NCBI GenBank assembly: GCA_021030905.1
Contig: JAGFMI010000003.1
Span: forward strand, 806,001-870,000
DNA: 64,000 nt
Direction: 5' to 3'
From: Pyrenula massariospora
Taxonomy: Eukaryota; Ascomycota; Eurotiomycetes; Pyrenulales; Pyrenulaceae
How positions within the stretch are numbered: the stretch's first letter is position 1; every line of letters begins with the position of its first letter. Positions 36,411 to 48,061 of the stretch are shown piece after piece. Under the pieces are notes generated by a model that saw only the letters and a program-made list of their open reading frames with translations, was not told the origin of the DNA and did no database searches. A program made the translations under genes and the position numbers.

Positions 36411-37890
36411 ATGTTGTTCGCACTGCCTCTCGGCGTTCTTGCAGTCCTTTTTTCTCTATCCCAGGCCAAGGAACTACCAAAGAACGAAGCACTTGCGGCT
36501 CAGCTGTACAACAATGGTTTGAGACATTCCCAGATCATTCAAGCGAAGGAGGAAACGTGGTCGAAACAACGAGCTGCTGGAGCATTTGCCTCCGAGCAAT
36601 ATCCCGAACTTGGATATACCGCCTGCGTAGATGGCGTGGCAGCAGCTATTCCTGGAGATGCTAACAATACTTTCCGCTGCAACAACATTGACCTCTACCA
36701 CTTCCGGTCTCATGTAGACCTGGGCAGCAACCAAGGAGAGGGTTCTTCGTCATGGGGTTGGACTGCTCCGGACGGTCGGGAATTCGTCGCGTTTGGCCAA
36801 ACAGACGGTGCGGCCTTCGTTGAGATCAGCTCAGAAGGCAAGCTGATCTACTTCGGCCGCCTCCCACAATATTCCACACCCATCATCTGGCGAGAAATTC
36901 GCGGGTACAAGAACTATATGGTCATCGGCAGTGAGGCTGTCGGTCACAATATCCAAATCTTCGACATGACCAAGGTCAGTCCTTCCTTCATGCCTCTAAT
37001 CCTAGAGCCGGCTTCTAACAAATCTTCAGCTCCTCGATGTTGATCCTGCCAGTCCCGTGACCTTCACCAACGAAGCCGACCTCACCGGGCTCTTCACCGG
37101 CCTACCAGTTGGTCGTACCCACAACGTTGTCGTCAACGAAGCCAAATCATATGCCGTAGCCGTTGGTGCTCAACCTCGAAACTCCACCTGCAAGGCCGGC
37201 CTTATCTTTATCGACCTCACCAACCCTGCCAATCCAACCTCACCTGGTTGCGCAGCGCAAGACGGCTATGTCCATGATGCGCAGTGCGTCGTCTACAATG
37301 GACCTGACACCGAGTTTGTGGGGAAAGATATCTGCTATGCGTACAATGAAGATACACTGACAATCTACGATGTGACGGACAAGGTGAACGCGACGGTGCT
37401 CTCCAGGACAAGCTACGAAGGTGCAAGCTATACCCACCAGGGCTGGCTTCTAGACACAACCTGGCAAACACACCTTTTGCTCGACGATGAATATGATGAA
37501 TATGACAAGGCTGGTCTGGCTGCAGATGGTCACCCCGTGACGTACATCTGGGACATTTCAGACCTTCGTGCGCCCAAACAGACAGGCTACTACAAGTCCG
37601 ACGCGTACTCCATCGACCACAATCAGTATATCTTCAACGGAATCAGCTATCAGAGCAATTATGGATCGGGACTGAGAATTCTCGACGTGAGTTCGATCCC
37701 CGCGGACCCGTCCGGGAAAGGGGTGAAAACGGTAGCGTATTTTGACATTTATCCCGAGGATGATGCGGAGCCGAACGGTGGAGTGATTGATTTTGTGGGG
37801 AGCTGGAGCAGCTATGCGGGTTTCAAGAGTGGGTTCATCTTTGTAAATACGATTGAGAGGGGGGCGTTTGTGGTGAAGAGGACGGGTTGA
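36411..37890 (+). CDS. Secreted choice-of-anchor-B / LVIVD-repeat protein
   Basis: Two exons, 36411-36974 and 37030-37890, give 474 residues. A clear signal peptide occupies about residues 1-19 (hydrophobic, ending 'SQAKE'). The mature part has beta-propeller-like LVIVD units: 'DLYHFRSHVDLG', 'SSWGWTAPDGREFVAFGQTD', 'GAAFVEISSEGKLIYFGRLP', 'WREIRGYKNYMVIGSEA', 'IQIFDMTKLLDVDPASP', 'THNVVVNEAKSYAVAVG' and 'YTHQGWLLDTTWQTHLLLDD'. This is the signature of the choice-of-anchor-B family, found in secreted or surface proteins of bacteria and fungi; the biochemical role is not known. Four or more N-glycosylation sequons are present. No GPI or membrane anchor is seen at the C-terminus. The short second-exon junction 'MTK|LLDV' keeps the repeat pattern. 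Confidence 0.8.
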
Positions 37891-39614
37891 TAGGTGTGGA
37901 GGACATCTCAACAAATGGCGAAGCGGTGAGAGATAGTGGTCTGGATATACTTTTGTGACGAGCTACGTAACATGTACTAGGTAGTCAATGGGATGTGAAG
38001 ATATCTACCACTACGGCAGTGGATATATGAAATGCATACGCGTGCATGGCCTTGGCAATGCTTCAGCGCCGGCGACGGTCTCATCAGGAAACAACCCTGA
38101 TGAAAAACATGACTCGGGTAAATGGGAGCGAAGCGTCCGGATAGGAAGCCGTTCAGCTTTGCATAGAACTTTAAAGAAGAGGGTAATATGTAGTTAATGT
38201 AGGCGGACGAAACGGTCGATCCCAACCTCGGTAGCAAAAGCAGTGGGACGGGCGGAGCTTGGCCGCTTCGAGTTTAAGGATGATCGCCTGTGCAGGCTGC
38301 GTCTCCCTGAAACTCAACGCAGATCAACTCCTCTCCCCTCCTCGTCTCCCCTCCAATCCTCTCCCCGCCCTCAACCGCATCGCCACCCGGGTGGGAAACG
38401 AAAAAAGCTCCCTGCACGCCAGATTCAGCAGAGCCCCGGTCTTGGAGATGATTGAGTTCTTAGCCTCGTCTATCCGACGACGCAGATTCATCTGCCTGCG
38501 ACTCAACGGTGTCAACGCCTGCGGACCGTCAGATCTCCTGGGAGCCGATCTACGCTCATTGGCCTCAGCCCGTCACACCGTCTGTTTCATCCCTCCTCAC
38601 ATCCCAGTCGCCTGCTGCTCCGGGTCGTAGCCATCCTCGTCGCATATCCCCCTGTCCCCTGGCCATCTGCCCTATCCTCCTCCTCCACCACCGCCATGCT
38701 GCTGGTGCTCCGAAACCTCTGTTCCACTTGGGCCACCCGCCGCCCAACGAGGTGCGGAATGCGTTTTGCCTTCTCCCCATGTCACCTATCATCGTGGATC
38801 CGCTTTATGCACTCAGTGACGCCAGCAGCATGAAGGAAGCTCCATTCGCTGCGTGGTAGTCGGAGCGTCCTCCGCCTCGTTGTTCCTCTCCCGTCGATCA
38901 CTCACATGGCAGCATTCTTTCCTTGACTCGTATCTCGCGCTTTCGGATGTTTTAGTTCTGGACTTTCCTTCAATTCCTGTACCGGTTTTGCTTTTGGGGG
39001 TGGCTTACAAAGAGGCGCCTACCGCTGCTGGAAACATTCCTTAATTTTCCAATCGTGATCAGAGCGCTGTTTGAGCCTCGTGGTCCAATTAACAAAGCCT
39101 GGAGCTTTGTTACGGACTGCTGAAAAATCGGTGACCTTGCATATTGTGACAACCACTTAATTCTTTCGCTGCAGACTTCGCTTCAGATGCCCGACGCATC
39201 TTGACGGAGATTCTAGTACGACCTAGAATCCTTCTACTACTATTGACAGTATATGATTTTATTCCCACCGGCATAGATTCACGCTTCCGCGCATTGGTTT
39301 TAATTCGGCAGCCTGGAGTACGAGAGGTAGATCTCAGACTGCAGGTTTCCACAGCCTCCGTCATCCCTCCTTTATCTGCTGCAATTAAACGGCACATGAC
39401 TCTCTCCTGGTAGCCGCAGTCATTGTACCAGATACCAGACACTGGATTTTGTCCGTCCTTTACCCACCGGCAACACCACAAACGAGTTCCTAATCAACTT
39501 ATGCCGACTAAATATGAGTCTTTGATTCTGCTTCTGGATGTCTCAACCGTCAGACCTTAGGTCGTGCTGATCTGCTGCTCTTTTGCGACTACCCGTTCAC
39601 TGTCCTCTTTCAAT
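37891..39614. other. Intergenic, 1.7 kb
   Basis: A plus-strand frame from ATG 38280 to 38630 (116 residues) has no family motif and overlaps other frames of similar length. The composition is CT-rich near 38330-38700. No supported gene. Confidence 0.35.
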
Positions 39615-41468
39615 ATGATTCTTTCATCACGCCAGAATCCCCCAAGGATGTCGCTACGAAGGACCAACTCCTCGTCTCTCATCGCACAAACTAAGCAGCA
39701 TCTGCTTGCGGAGAGCCCCCTACCATCGCCTAGCCTGCCTTCGATCATTCCCCGGCATGGCAAGAAGAAAGTTCATTCCCTGACAAGGAAAATTCTCCGC
39801 CTTCTATTCTGGCTCATCGGAGTCACTGTGCTTCTCTGGGGTACCGACAGGCTGCTACGAACAGGACGGCCGGCCGCTATCAGCTATTTGTCCTCGGACG
39901 GCGGCTCGTACGAGATAATCGGCGAAGATGACCTCCCAGACACCCCCACACCTGTCATGGTCACGGACCGGCGCGGACGCTCGAAATGGACGATGTCAAT
40001 ACCACCCTCCCTCAACTTCCCGCTCAAACCTGTCGACTACCAAAATATGTGTGACCTTTCCGATAAGGTAGCACAGCACGTCCGCGACACAAAGACAAAC
40101 GCCATCAGCCACCATGGCTCCTTCGGCTACTACCGCGTAGACCCGAACTATATGGACGTCGATGATGCTGAAGACCATAACCTTCTCCCTAGCACGTCGA
40201 AAAACTTGGGACACGACATCTCTATGTCTATGGTTGGCTCATCGCAGGATTCAACAATAACACAAGAAATTGAAACGACCGACAGCACCCTTCCAATCTG
40301 CCCCAAATCCCTTACTTTCCTTCTCGAAACCTCTGACGCCGGCATGGGTGCCACACTCCTCTCCCTTTGGCTTTCATACGGCCTCGCCCAACGAGAGAAA
40401 CGCGCTTTTTTCCTCGACGATACAAACTGGCCCTACGGGTCCTACACAACATACTTTAGTCCACCTCCAACACCGTCGTGTCGTCCGCCACCGAAAACGC
40501 AGCGTATTCCATGTCCACACTACGCTCGGCATCTAATTGTCAGCGCAGCAACGACGAGGTACACGTTTGGACATGCTTTCAACGAGGAATTTGAGGATCC
40601 GAAGAAGATGGGGGTTGAGCGGCAAAGACCGATTTTTGAGATGATGCGGCAGGGGTATAAGGCATTGTTTGACATCCCCGGGGAGGACGGCGCGTTCTTG
40701 ACGACGAGGATTGGAGAATTGAATGACACCATCCGGTCGAAAGGAGGCATTGAAGTTGGTGTGCACGTCCGACATGGGGATCGGCATCCCCTCGAGTTTC
40801 AGTACCAGAAGAGCTATATCCCGCTTGCGAACTACGTAGAGGTGGCGAAAGATTTAATCTTCGAGAGATTTGAGAAGAGTGGGAAGGATGGAGGAGAAGA
40901 TAAGGAGAGGGAGATGGCGAGTCGATTTGTTGTCGCTAGTGATGATCCGGAAGTGTATGATGCGGAGGAAATGAAGAGGGGTGGAGTGCGGGCGCAAGGA
41001 AGGATTAGTCTGGCGAGCAAGTCGAAACTTGAGGATGGCGCGAAGGGGAATACGAAAGGCAAATTAGGGGAGACGCTTGGCTGGGAGGGTGGGTTCTTCA
41101 AATCGGTCTTTTGGTCCCTGGGTCTGGGGCCGCAGATCCCAAAGGTTGAGGGAGCCCCGGCCCCGTCAAGGAGAAGAGATGCAAGCCCGTCTTCCCAGAC
41201 TGATCTCGTTAAGCGGGACGACTTCGCAACTCGGGAGGAGAATTCACATGCGCATCCGTCGCCTCAATCGTTGCAGTTGAGGGAGTTGGTTGGCAGGGCA
41301 TACATGTTGGACCTCGCGATTGTCGGGCAGGCGGATCGGGTGGTGTGCACGGTGAGCAGTGCTGGGTGTCGGATTTTGGCGGTGATGATGGGTTGGGAGA
41401 ACGCGATGGAGAAGGGGTGGTGGAAGAATGTGGACGGGGACTTTGAGTGGAAGGGTGTTGTCTGGTGA
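39615..41468 (+). CDS. Type II membrane glycosyltransferase-like protein (alpha-1,6-fucosyltransferase-like fold)
   Basis: A single exon of 617 residues. A short basic cytosolic tail leads to one transmembrane span at about residues 61-80 ('LLFWLIGVTVLLW'), so the protein is a Golgi-type II membrane protein. The lumenal part has 'FLLETSDAGMGATLLSLWLS', 'EKRAFFLDDTNWPYGSY', 'EVGVHVRHGDRHPLEFQY' and near the end 'DLAIVGQADRVVCTVSSAGC' plus 'RILAVMMGW'. The 'VHVRHGD' and the C-terminal 'VCTVSS' elements are the nucleotide-sugar-binding signatures of the FUT8/NodZ (GT23) superfamily. Donor and acceptor cannot be inferred; many fungi keep such proteins without known core fucosylation. A low-complexity Lys/Ser-rich loop of about 70 residues interrupts the domain after 'VVASDDPEVYD'. 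The frame opens at a GTG 17 codons earlier, but 39615 is the first ATG. Confidence 0.7.
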   Translation: MILSSRQNPPRMSLRRTNSSSLIAQTKQHLLAESPLPSPSLPSIIPRHGKKKVHSLTRKILRLLFWLIGVTVLLWGTDRLLRTGRPAAISYLSSDGGSYEIIGEDDLPDTPTPVMVTDRRGRSKWTMSIPPSLNFPLKPVDYQNMCDLSDKVAQHVRDTKTNAISHHGSFGYYRVDPNYMDVDDAEDHNLLPSTSKNLGHDISMSMVGSSQDSTITQEIETTDSTLPICPKSLTFLLETSDAGMGATLLSLWLSYGLAQREKRAFFLDDTNWPYGSYTTYFSPPPTPSCRPPPKTQRIPCPHYARHLIVSAATTRYTFGHAFNEEFEDPKKMGVERQRPIFEMMRQGYKALFDIPGEDGAFLTTRIGELNDTIRSKGGIEVGVHVRHGDRHPLEFQYQKSYIPLANYVEVAKDLIFERFEKSGKDGGEDKEREMASRFVVASDDPEVYDAEEMKRGGVRAQGRISLASKSKLEDGAKGNTKGKLGETLGWEGGFFKSVFWSLGLGPQIPKVEGAPAPSRRRDASPSSQTDLVKRDDFATREENSHAHPSPQSLQLRELVGRAYMLDLAIVGQADRVVCTVSSAGCRILAVMMGWENAMEKGWWKNVDGDFEWKGVVW

Positions 41469-42423
41469 ATGGAGCCGGCGAAAAAATGGAAAAGATAACA
41501 AAAAGAGATCTGACTCGTCATTCTACACCGATCGACTGGGTTGAGGGCGGTTTATTGTCATGAACATGCCGGCCTTACGTCACACATCCTGACTTCTTAC
41601 AGGAAGTGAACAGATCTTTCTCACTCGTTGCAAAGAGTTAGGTCCCAATACCACGGCCCAAGCAACATCCTGAATAGCCATTTGAGCACCACGACATCGA
41701 AGCATCGAGAAGTCAGGCAATCCAAGGAGGAGAGATCCTTTGATTTCAAAAGGATGGGCCACAGCAACAAGCATTAGCCTCAGCGTTACTTGCGCTTGCA
41801 TAGCACGGCAGGGCGGATCAACAATCATCAACTGGCATACACGGGTATGGGCGAACAAGAACTAATCATATTTTATTGAATAGTAAAAAAAAAACAAATG
41901 CTTTCTTCATCTATAGCATACCCTTAAGCTCCAAGGAACAAGATTGAGTAAACCGTGAAAAAATCGCAGCGTGCTTATGTCTCGTTTGTAGATAACGAAG
42001 TCTCCTATACCCCTTATTTGAGACTCAGAGTAGGCAAGAATGAAGACCGCGTTACAACTCAAATTGTACCCTAGCATGCACTGCCGTTATGGAGTATCCA
42101 GAGACTTCAATCCTTTATATCAGAGACAATCTGTCTAAGGTGCTATAGGGCGCGCATACCCATAATTCAACTTGGGGAAGACGGAATGGTACTCGAATAT
42201 GGGTTCCAATTCTTGCCTTACGCTGAAACGTAAGCCTCAGCAGCTCTGGTTGATGCATGCTTAATGTTGATCATTGATCCGGTTAGCCTCCTACCTATCC
42301 TAGTCGCCGTGAGAAATTTTCTAATAAGGTAGGTCATCCGAGGCCGCACATCACATCAGTCAATTCGCAAGAGCCCGATTTTTCTATTGAGACCTATCCA
42401 CGCCTGTCTAGTCAGGGCTCGAC
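41469..42423. other. Intergenic
   Basis: Nothing coding was recognised. An A-rich run lies near 41886. The right side holds the promoter of the Pxr1 gene. Confidence 0.45.
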
Positions 42424-43600
42424 ATGGGCCTCGCAGAACCGCGCAAGTAAGCAGCTAACATCCCATATATGCTCTTCTGTTTCCCTATGGATTAGCCCTA
42501 TCTCACCCAACCAACCGATAGCTTTCCCTTTTACAATGCATAAGTCAATTCACTTTGATTCCATCGAGATCTCATCAGCATGACAGCCACTAACAATCCC
42601 ATCCCAAATATCCAGGCGCCAGAAACTCTCACACGACCCCCGCAACACATCATGGTCCTGCAACCACAATAACTACGGACACCGTCTGCTTACCACACAA
42701 GGCTGGACCCCTGGATCCCGCCTCGGCGCTTCTAAATCCCCCCACACGTCTTCCTCCGGCGCAGTAGCAGCGGGCGCGAGCATAGTGAAAGCGGTATTCA
42801 AGGATGATAATTTAGGTCTAGGGGCGACGGGAAGAGGGAGCGGGGATGCGGATGGGGCGGGGGATATGTTTGCGGGGTTGCTAGGGAGGTTGAATGGGAG
42901 GGGAGAAGAAGTAGAAAGGGACATTGAAAAGAAGAGGGCGGAGAAGTGGATCGGTCAAAGGGGAAAAGGATGGATGACCTTCGTGCCCGGGGGGCTGCTT
43001 CGGCAGGAGGAACGGGGCAAGGAAGGTGAAAAGGTTGTAAAGAAGGATGATGATCTGAAGAGTGAGGCGACAGGACCAGCTATGGTGGCTGGAGAGGTTG
43101 GCGACGATAAGGCTGCGAGGAAGATGAGGAAGGAAGAGAAGAGGAGGCGGAAGGATGAGAGGAGGAAGAGGAGGGTGGCGAGGAAGCTAGTTGAGGGGAT
43201 CGCTTCGGAGCCCAACGACATCGCCAAGAAAGAAGTGGAAGGCGGAGCCAAACCATCGACCCCAAATATCGTCGTGCCCGATGAACTGGACGCAGCCCTC
43301 CCCAAATCGGAGACCCGTCCCAAACCCCCCAACCCAAGCCAGGACCAGAGCACAAACAAGAAACATGAGAAAAAGCGAAAACCACCTAAACCTCCCCACC
43401 AATCCTCTCAACCATCACCTCCTCTCACACCCACCACCCCTAATCCCCCATTATCGAACCGCCTCCCATCCACCCCGTCAAAACCCCCGGCTTCCAACCC
43501 CCGGCACCTCCTCCGCGCCCGCGCCATCGCGCAGAAACGCGCAGCCTTCGCCGACCCATCCTCCCTTGATTCTATATTCTGGGTCAAGGCCAAGACATAG
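42424..43600 (+). CDS. pxr1: G-patch protein Pxr1/PinX1 homologue
   Basis: A 23-nt first exon (42424-42446, MGLAEPR) and a second exon 42616-43600 give 335 residues. The 169-nt intron has a GTAAGC donor and an ATATCCAG acceptor. The N-terminal pattern 'KRQKLSHDPRNTSWSCNHNN', 'YGHRLLTTQGWTPGSRLG' and 'FKDDNLGLGA' is the PinX1/Pxr1 G-patch. Downstream comes the TID-like 'GDMFAGLLGRLNGR', then a Lys/Glu-rich helix with 'RRRKDERRKRR' and a Pro/Ser-rich tail. In yeast Pxr1/Gno1 activates the helicase Prp43 in pre-rRNA processing and restrains telomerase; nucleolar location is expected. Without the tiny first exon the protein would lack its universally conserved MGLA start. Base use is unusual: G-ending codons first, C-ending later, the reverse of several neighbours. 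Confidence 0.87.
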
Positions 43601-46600
43601 TCTCCCTCCATATATCCGTTCGGTACGGTCAGTGCTGTGCTTGGATATTTACCCTGTAGGTAGAACAGTACGACACTCGGGAAATCTCTCCGATAGGGTG
43701 GAGGGGATGGATATGTGAAGATAAAGATTGTAGATATATGGTTTAGTCTATAGACAGCCACAGAATCCTATACCTACGCGAAGGAGGGTATGGCAGATGC
43801 CCATCCCCGTCCCAAACCTTTACTTTACTTTACCTCTGCGGGGATTTCTTCCTACCATGATAACGTGATCCCGTGGATAAAATGAATCTTGTAACCCACG
43901 TCCCGCAGTGAAATTGAAACCGAACCAACGACTTCAACCAGTTATGTGTGCTTGGTCTACATTCAGGTTTGATAGCGTGTTGGGTGGTGGGCTTTGAAAT
44001 AATAAAGCAGCTAATTATTGGGACCGCGTCGACAGTCAACCGGGTGTTCGGGGGGGGATGATGGATGATGGATGTGACTATGATCGTGACGGGAGAACTT
44101 CGGAAGGAAGAATGGTGGTGATAATGAGAAAGAGAGTGGTCATGGTAGGTAGGTAGGTGGGGTTGGGGCGTGTGGATGGGCAGGATGGAGGATGTTTTTC
44201 GTCTTGAGATATTCATGGATAGGACAATTGCGAGGGGAGCTGTAGTGTGGGGGCGGCGTGGATTCCTTGCTTGTGTCGAGGTAATGAATGGGTGGGTGGA
44301 TGGAGGGTGGAGGGGCAACAGTGCTCATCATCAATTTGGGTGAGTGGTCTCGTGACATGTTCAAGATGGGGATTTCGGACAGCGGAGGTCACTTGTGCGT
44401 ACCAGCATTATCATTGGCAACACAGCGGCCTTGGGAAGTGGAGGTGAGGCTGAGACTGCGGTGACATAGAATCAATTCAAGATACATCCCCAGTCGCTGT
44501 TATGACTTTATCATATTGGGCTGCATAGAGGAAAACGGATTATTATTCGAGGTAGAGGCCGTGAGTTAGGCTTCTGAGAATTCTATTTCAACAACTTGAC
44601 AGGTCAATCTATAGATGTCGGAAGACAGGCGTTGGATCAAGGAAAGGTGGTCCCAAGGTGGTGCATTGCCTGCTGCGATTGAATTGGATCATCGCCATAT
44701 TCGGGGAGTCATGATAATGGATAGGAACTTATGCATTTAGCTGCTGAGGGTACAGAATAAGGGGATATTAGAGTTTTGGAATAAAGAGGTTCGCTCCGGG
44801 GGTATCGGACTCCTCGAGGTAAATGAAAGCCTAAAAAGTCGGTGGAATTGACAGGCATATCCGAGATTGGGGTTCCATAGAGCAGGCCCGACATGCATGA
44901 TAGTATTGACCTGACGATTAAACTTTCGGGGAACTAGCGAATGACGCGTAATGATCAGGCTCATGGTTTGTTGCTGATCTTGAGGGGTGGGACAAAATTT
45001 TTCAGCCGCACAGGTAATTAGTTCACGTAATGTAGATAAATAAACTTTGGATTACACGTAAGGATGACTGACGAGAACGCATGAGTCGTGTCAAAGCACT
45101 GAAGGACGAAAAAGGTTCTGGCGATGGGAATAAAGTACAAAACGACAGCGCGGAGCGTCCGCATCTAATGGTACACAGACCAGGTCGTCACAGAATGCTT
45201 CATGCATTAGAGTATCGCTTCGGGGTGTATATTCCAATTTAGGCGAAGGATATAAGGCCTCCCATCTCGAACTGGACTGGGTTCTGTCTGTCATGTGTAT
45301 TTCAAGAAATCGTTCTCGCCGATCATCTGCAGGAAGAAAGTGATCAGCATAAGCCGATCCAGATTCGCTCATGGATCAGCCGTGGTGAAACGCTGATTTT
45401 GTTGACAAGCTTTATCGATAGTCTGGGATGATGGCCCCCTACTTGTCAGGCACCAAACAGGTGACTGGAAGTTGGCCATTCGGTTCAAGAACCGAGCATG
45501 GCACTAGGCTGCTCTTGCTGAAAAGGCGACATACAAATTTCACGATATTGGCCTCTTGGCGCTGGCGGGCAGACCGATGTACCGAGATTTAGATGCTAGA
45601 TGGTTCCGTTCAACAACGGGAAGCCGCATATGGCGAACCAAAGGTCCCACGTGCATTGAGTTCCACGGGACGGGTCGCTAAAGAGAGTTCTGAGGCGTCC
45701 AAAGGATGCGATCGGGATGTTGCTGCGAGGGGTGGAAGAGGGAGAGGTGGCGTTGCCTAGACTGGGTCAAAAAGCCGTGGCTGATCAGATGCCGATTCAA
45801 CGTCGGTCATTATTCAACCTCAGCGGGTTTTCTCATCTCAAAGGGTGGGAGCCGTACATGAAAGCAAAATTCAAGCAGGAACAGATAGAGCTACTCACTG
45901 TGCGCTCGCAATATGTTGTCACAAAACCCCCTTGGTTGATGTACCTTACGTTTACCTTCCCTTTTGGTTGTCCAATGAAGTGCAATGCTAGTTGATGGCT
46001 GACATTAGCCCATTCTCAACAGCCCCGCAGATTGGTTCAAGGTCCGATCCAGATCTGATAAGGTGTTATCGCATGAGGCTTGGACGCCATGCTCGTCGTG
46101 AAACACAACAAATTTGGTAGGGTTGTAACAACATGTCCTGACTGTGGCCAATAATCCCCGATTGATCAAAGCCGCAACCTTTGAAGAGTCCCGATGAGAG
46201 AGACTCCGAGAGAACGGCCTCGGATCGCAGTGACAGAGGCCACTTGGAGGCTTCGCAGCACGCGTGTGGCAGGTCGGACAAGCATGCCGCAAAGGCCACG
46301 ATTCATGAAGCCAGCGGTCAGAGTCGTGCGGTTCACATGATTGGGGCGCACTCGGTAAGATAGCAAATAGAAAAAGAATTTATACGTCTTGATGGAGATG
46401 TCCGCACATCTCTAGCCGAGGATCCCGATGGAGATTTGCTGGATCCTGCAGAGCTTAGAGGCTCCTGACTGGTTGAGGAGGTATTCCTGAGCAGATATCA
46501 GTGCCGAAACCGAAGTGGCTGATCGGGCGATGGAAGAGCGGGAGGCCTATCTATCATCACGAATGGGAAAAATTTTGGGTAGAGATGGGGTTCCAGAACG

Positions 46601-48061
46601 ATAGATCTGCGGTTCGCAAAAGTTAAAAAAGAAAAGGGGAAAGACGGCTCGGTAGTGGCTTGGAAAGTCTCCGATTGCCTGGTCGCTCAGAGACGTCAGT
46701 AGAGTTTGCGTACGAAAAAAGCGAGTATCAGTCCGCCGTTTTTGGATGATGGTAGATGTTCGATTGTCCCCTCTGTTGCTTTTCCGGTCCGCGCCGAGCT
46801 CAGACGCACCCCAGAGATGAAGATCGACGACAGACATGGCTGTTTCGAGCGTGACCCACACACCGATTTGTGCCCAACGTCTTTTCCCGCATTTGGTGGT
46901 TGAAGGAGATCCAGCGAGCTTATTGTGACGGGCGGTGGTGGGGTCGACATGCTCACCGTCCGGCTGCCGTATATCGCGTAAAGTACGAGCGGGGCACAAG
47001 ATGCGGTGACGAAGACGCAGAAGATGGCGGTGATGTCAGCGGGGTTTTCGCTGCAGAGCTTTCCGATCGATTGATGGCAGCGGTGTGATGGGGGAGCGCT
47101 GACCGAGTCGTGAGAGGGCCATGATGGGACCGTGTGGGCAGTCGTTGAGTCGCATGTGAGCGGCTACACCAGAAACGCCGATAGTCCAGGCCGCGGTACA
47201 GAATCTGGCGGCTCTCTGCCGGCAGGGGGGTCGCCCGTTCGACGCGTTCTAGAACGTGGCCCGCCTGCAGGATCGCCCGCCACTCCAGATTTCCGCCCCC
47301 GTGGCCCTCCATGACGGTGCACAAGCCCCTCTATCACCATCCAGGCAAGCCGGCATCCCAGCTGCACATTTCTCAGCTAGGGAGAATAAACAGCTAAGCA
47401 GCAGCAGCAGCTCAAACAAATCTTCCGGCCCTCCTGTGGTGCTCGGTGCCGAGTGTCATCATCTTACTCCCCATCTCCTTCGCTAATTATTCCTCCCGCA
47501 TCCTAGCCTGCTCATTTACTGCCCGTCGAGAGCTCTCAACCTTCCTATCCTGCCTGTATTGGCGGACCCAATTCGCCCGGTTAATAGAGAGACCAGAGAC
47601 ATCAGCCGCCGTTTGTGCTCTCAAGCTTATGCGACTGCTTTACGACCCACGCTACTGCAGCCGGATCGTGCAAGACCGAGATGTAACATGCCTCGACATA
47701 ACTCACATTGACTTCCGTACTCGTACTTGCGGTCACCGGCCGTTGACCACCTGTTTTCCTGCTTTAGTCATTTTTCTGAGACCTGCAGTTCCAACACCTG
47801 CCACGACGCAACGAGTTCCGGTCTATTGATGCCGTACGAGCTATGACTGTAAACGTGTCGCCGCCGTCTATATCCTACGTGTTCAGCTGTTGCATGAGAC
47901 ATCCCTGTCCGCACCACGAGAAACCTGGTCGTTGACAAATCCACACACCCGATTTGTACGAGGTCCAAGGCGAGTGTTGGAGTGAGGAGGGCTGGGCGGG
48001 TGGTCAGGAGAGGTAGTGACCAAGGTCAAAGAGAAGGAGCAAAGAAGGAATCTTCGTTGAG
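43601..48061. other. Long gene-poor region, 4.5 kb
   Basis: No gene is supported over this span. Isolated frames exist: minus 45091-45372 with an ATG (93 residues), plus 45717-45995, and minus 46547-46999 without an ATG. None has a recognised motif. A GGTA-type simple repeat is at 44144-44161. Part of the right side may be a long 5' leader or regulatory region of the histidine kinase. Relics too degraded to see by eye cannot be excluded. Confidence 0.35.

Noticed and set aside
46547-46999. 150-codon minus-strand frame upstream of the histidine kinase
   Set aside because: It has no ATG at its head, no family motif and a composition like the surrounding noncoding DNA.
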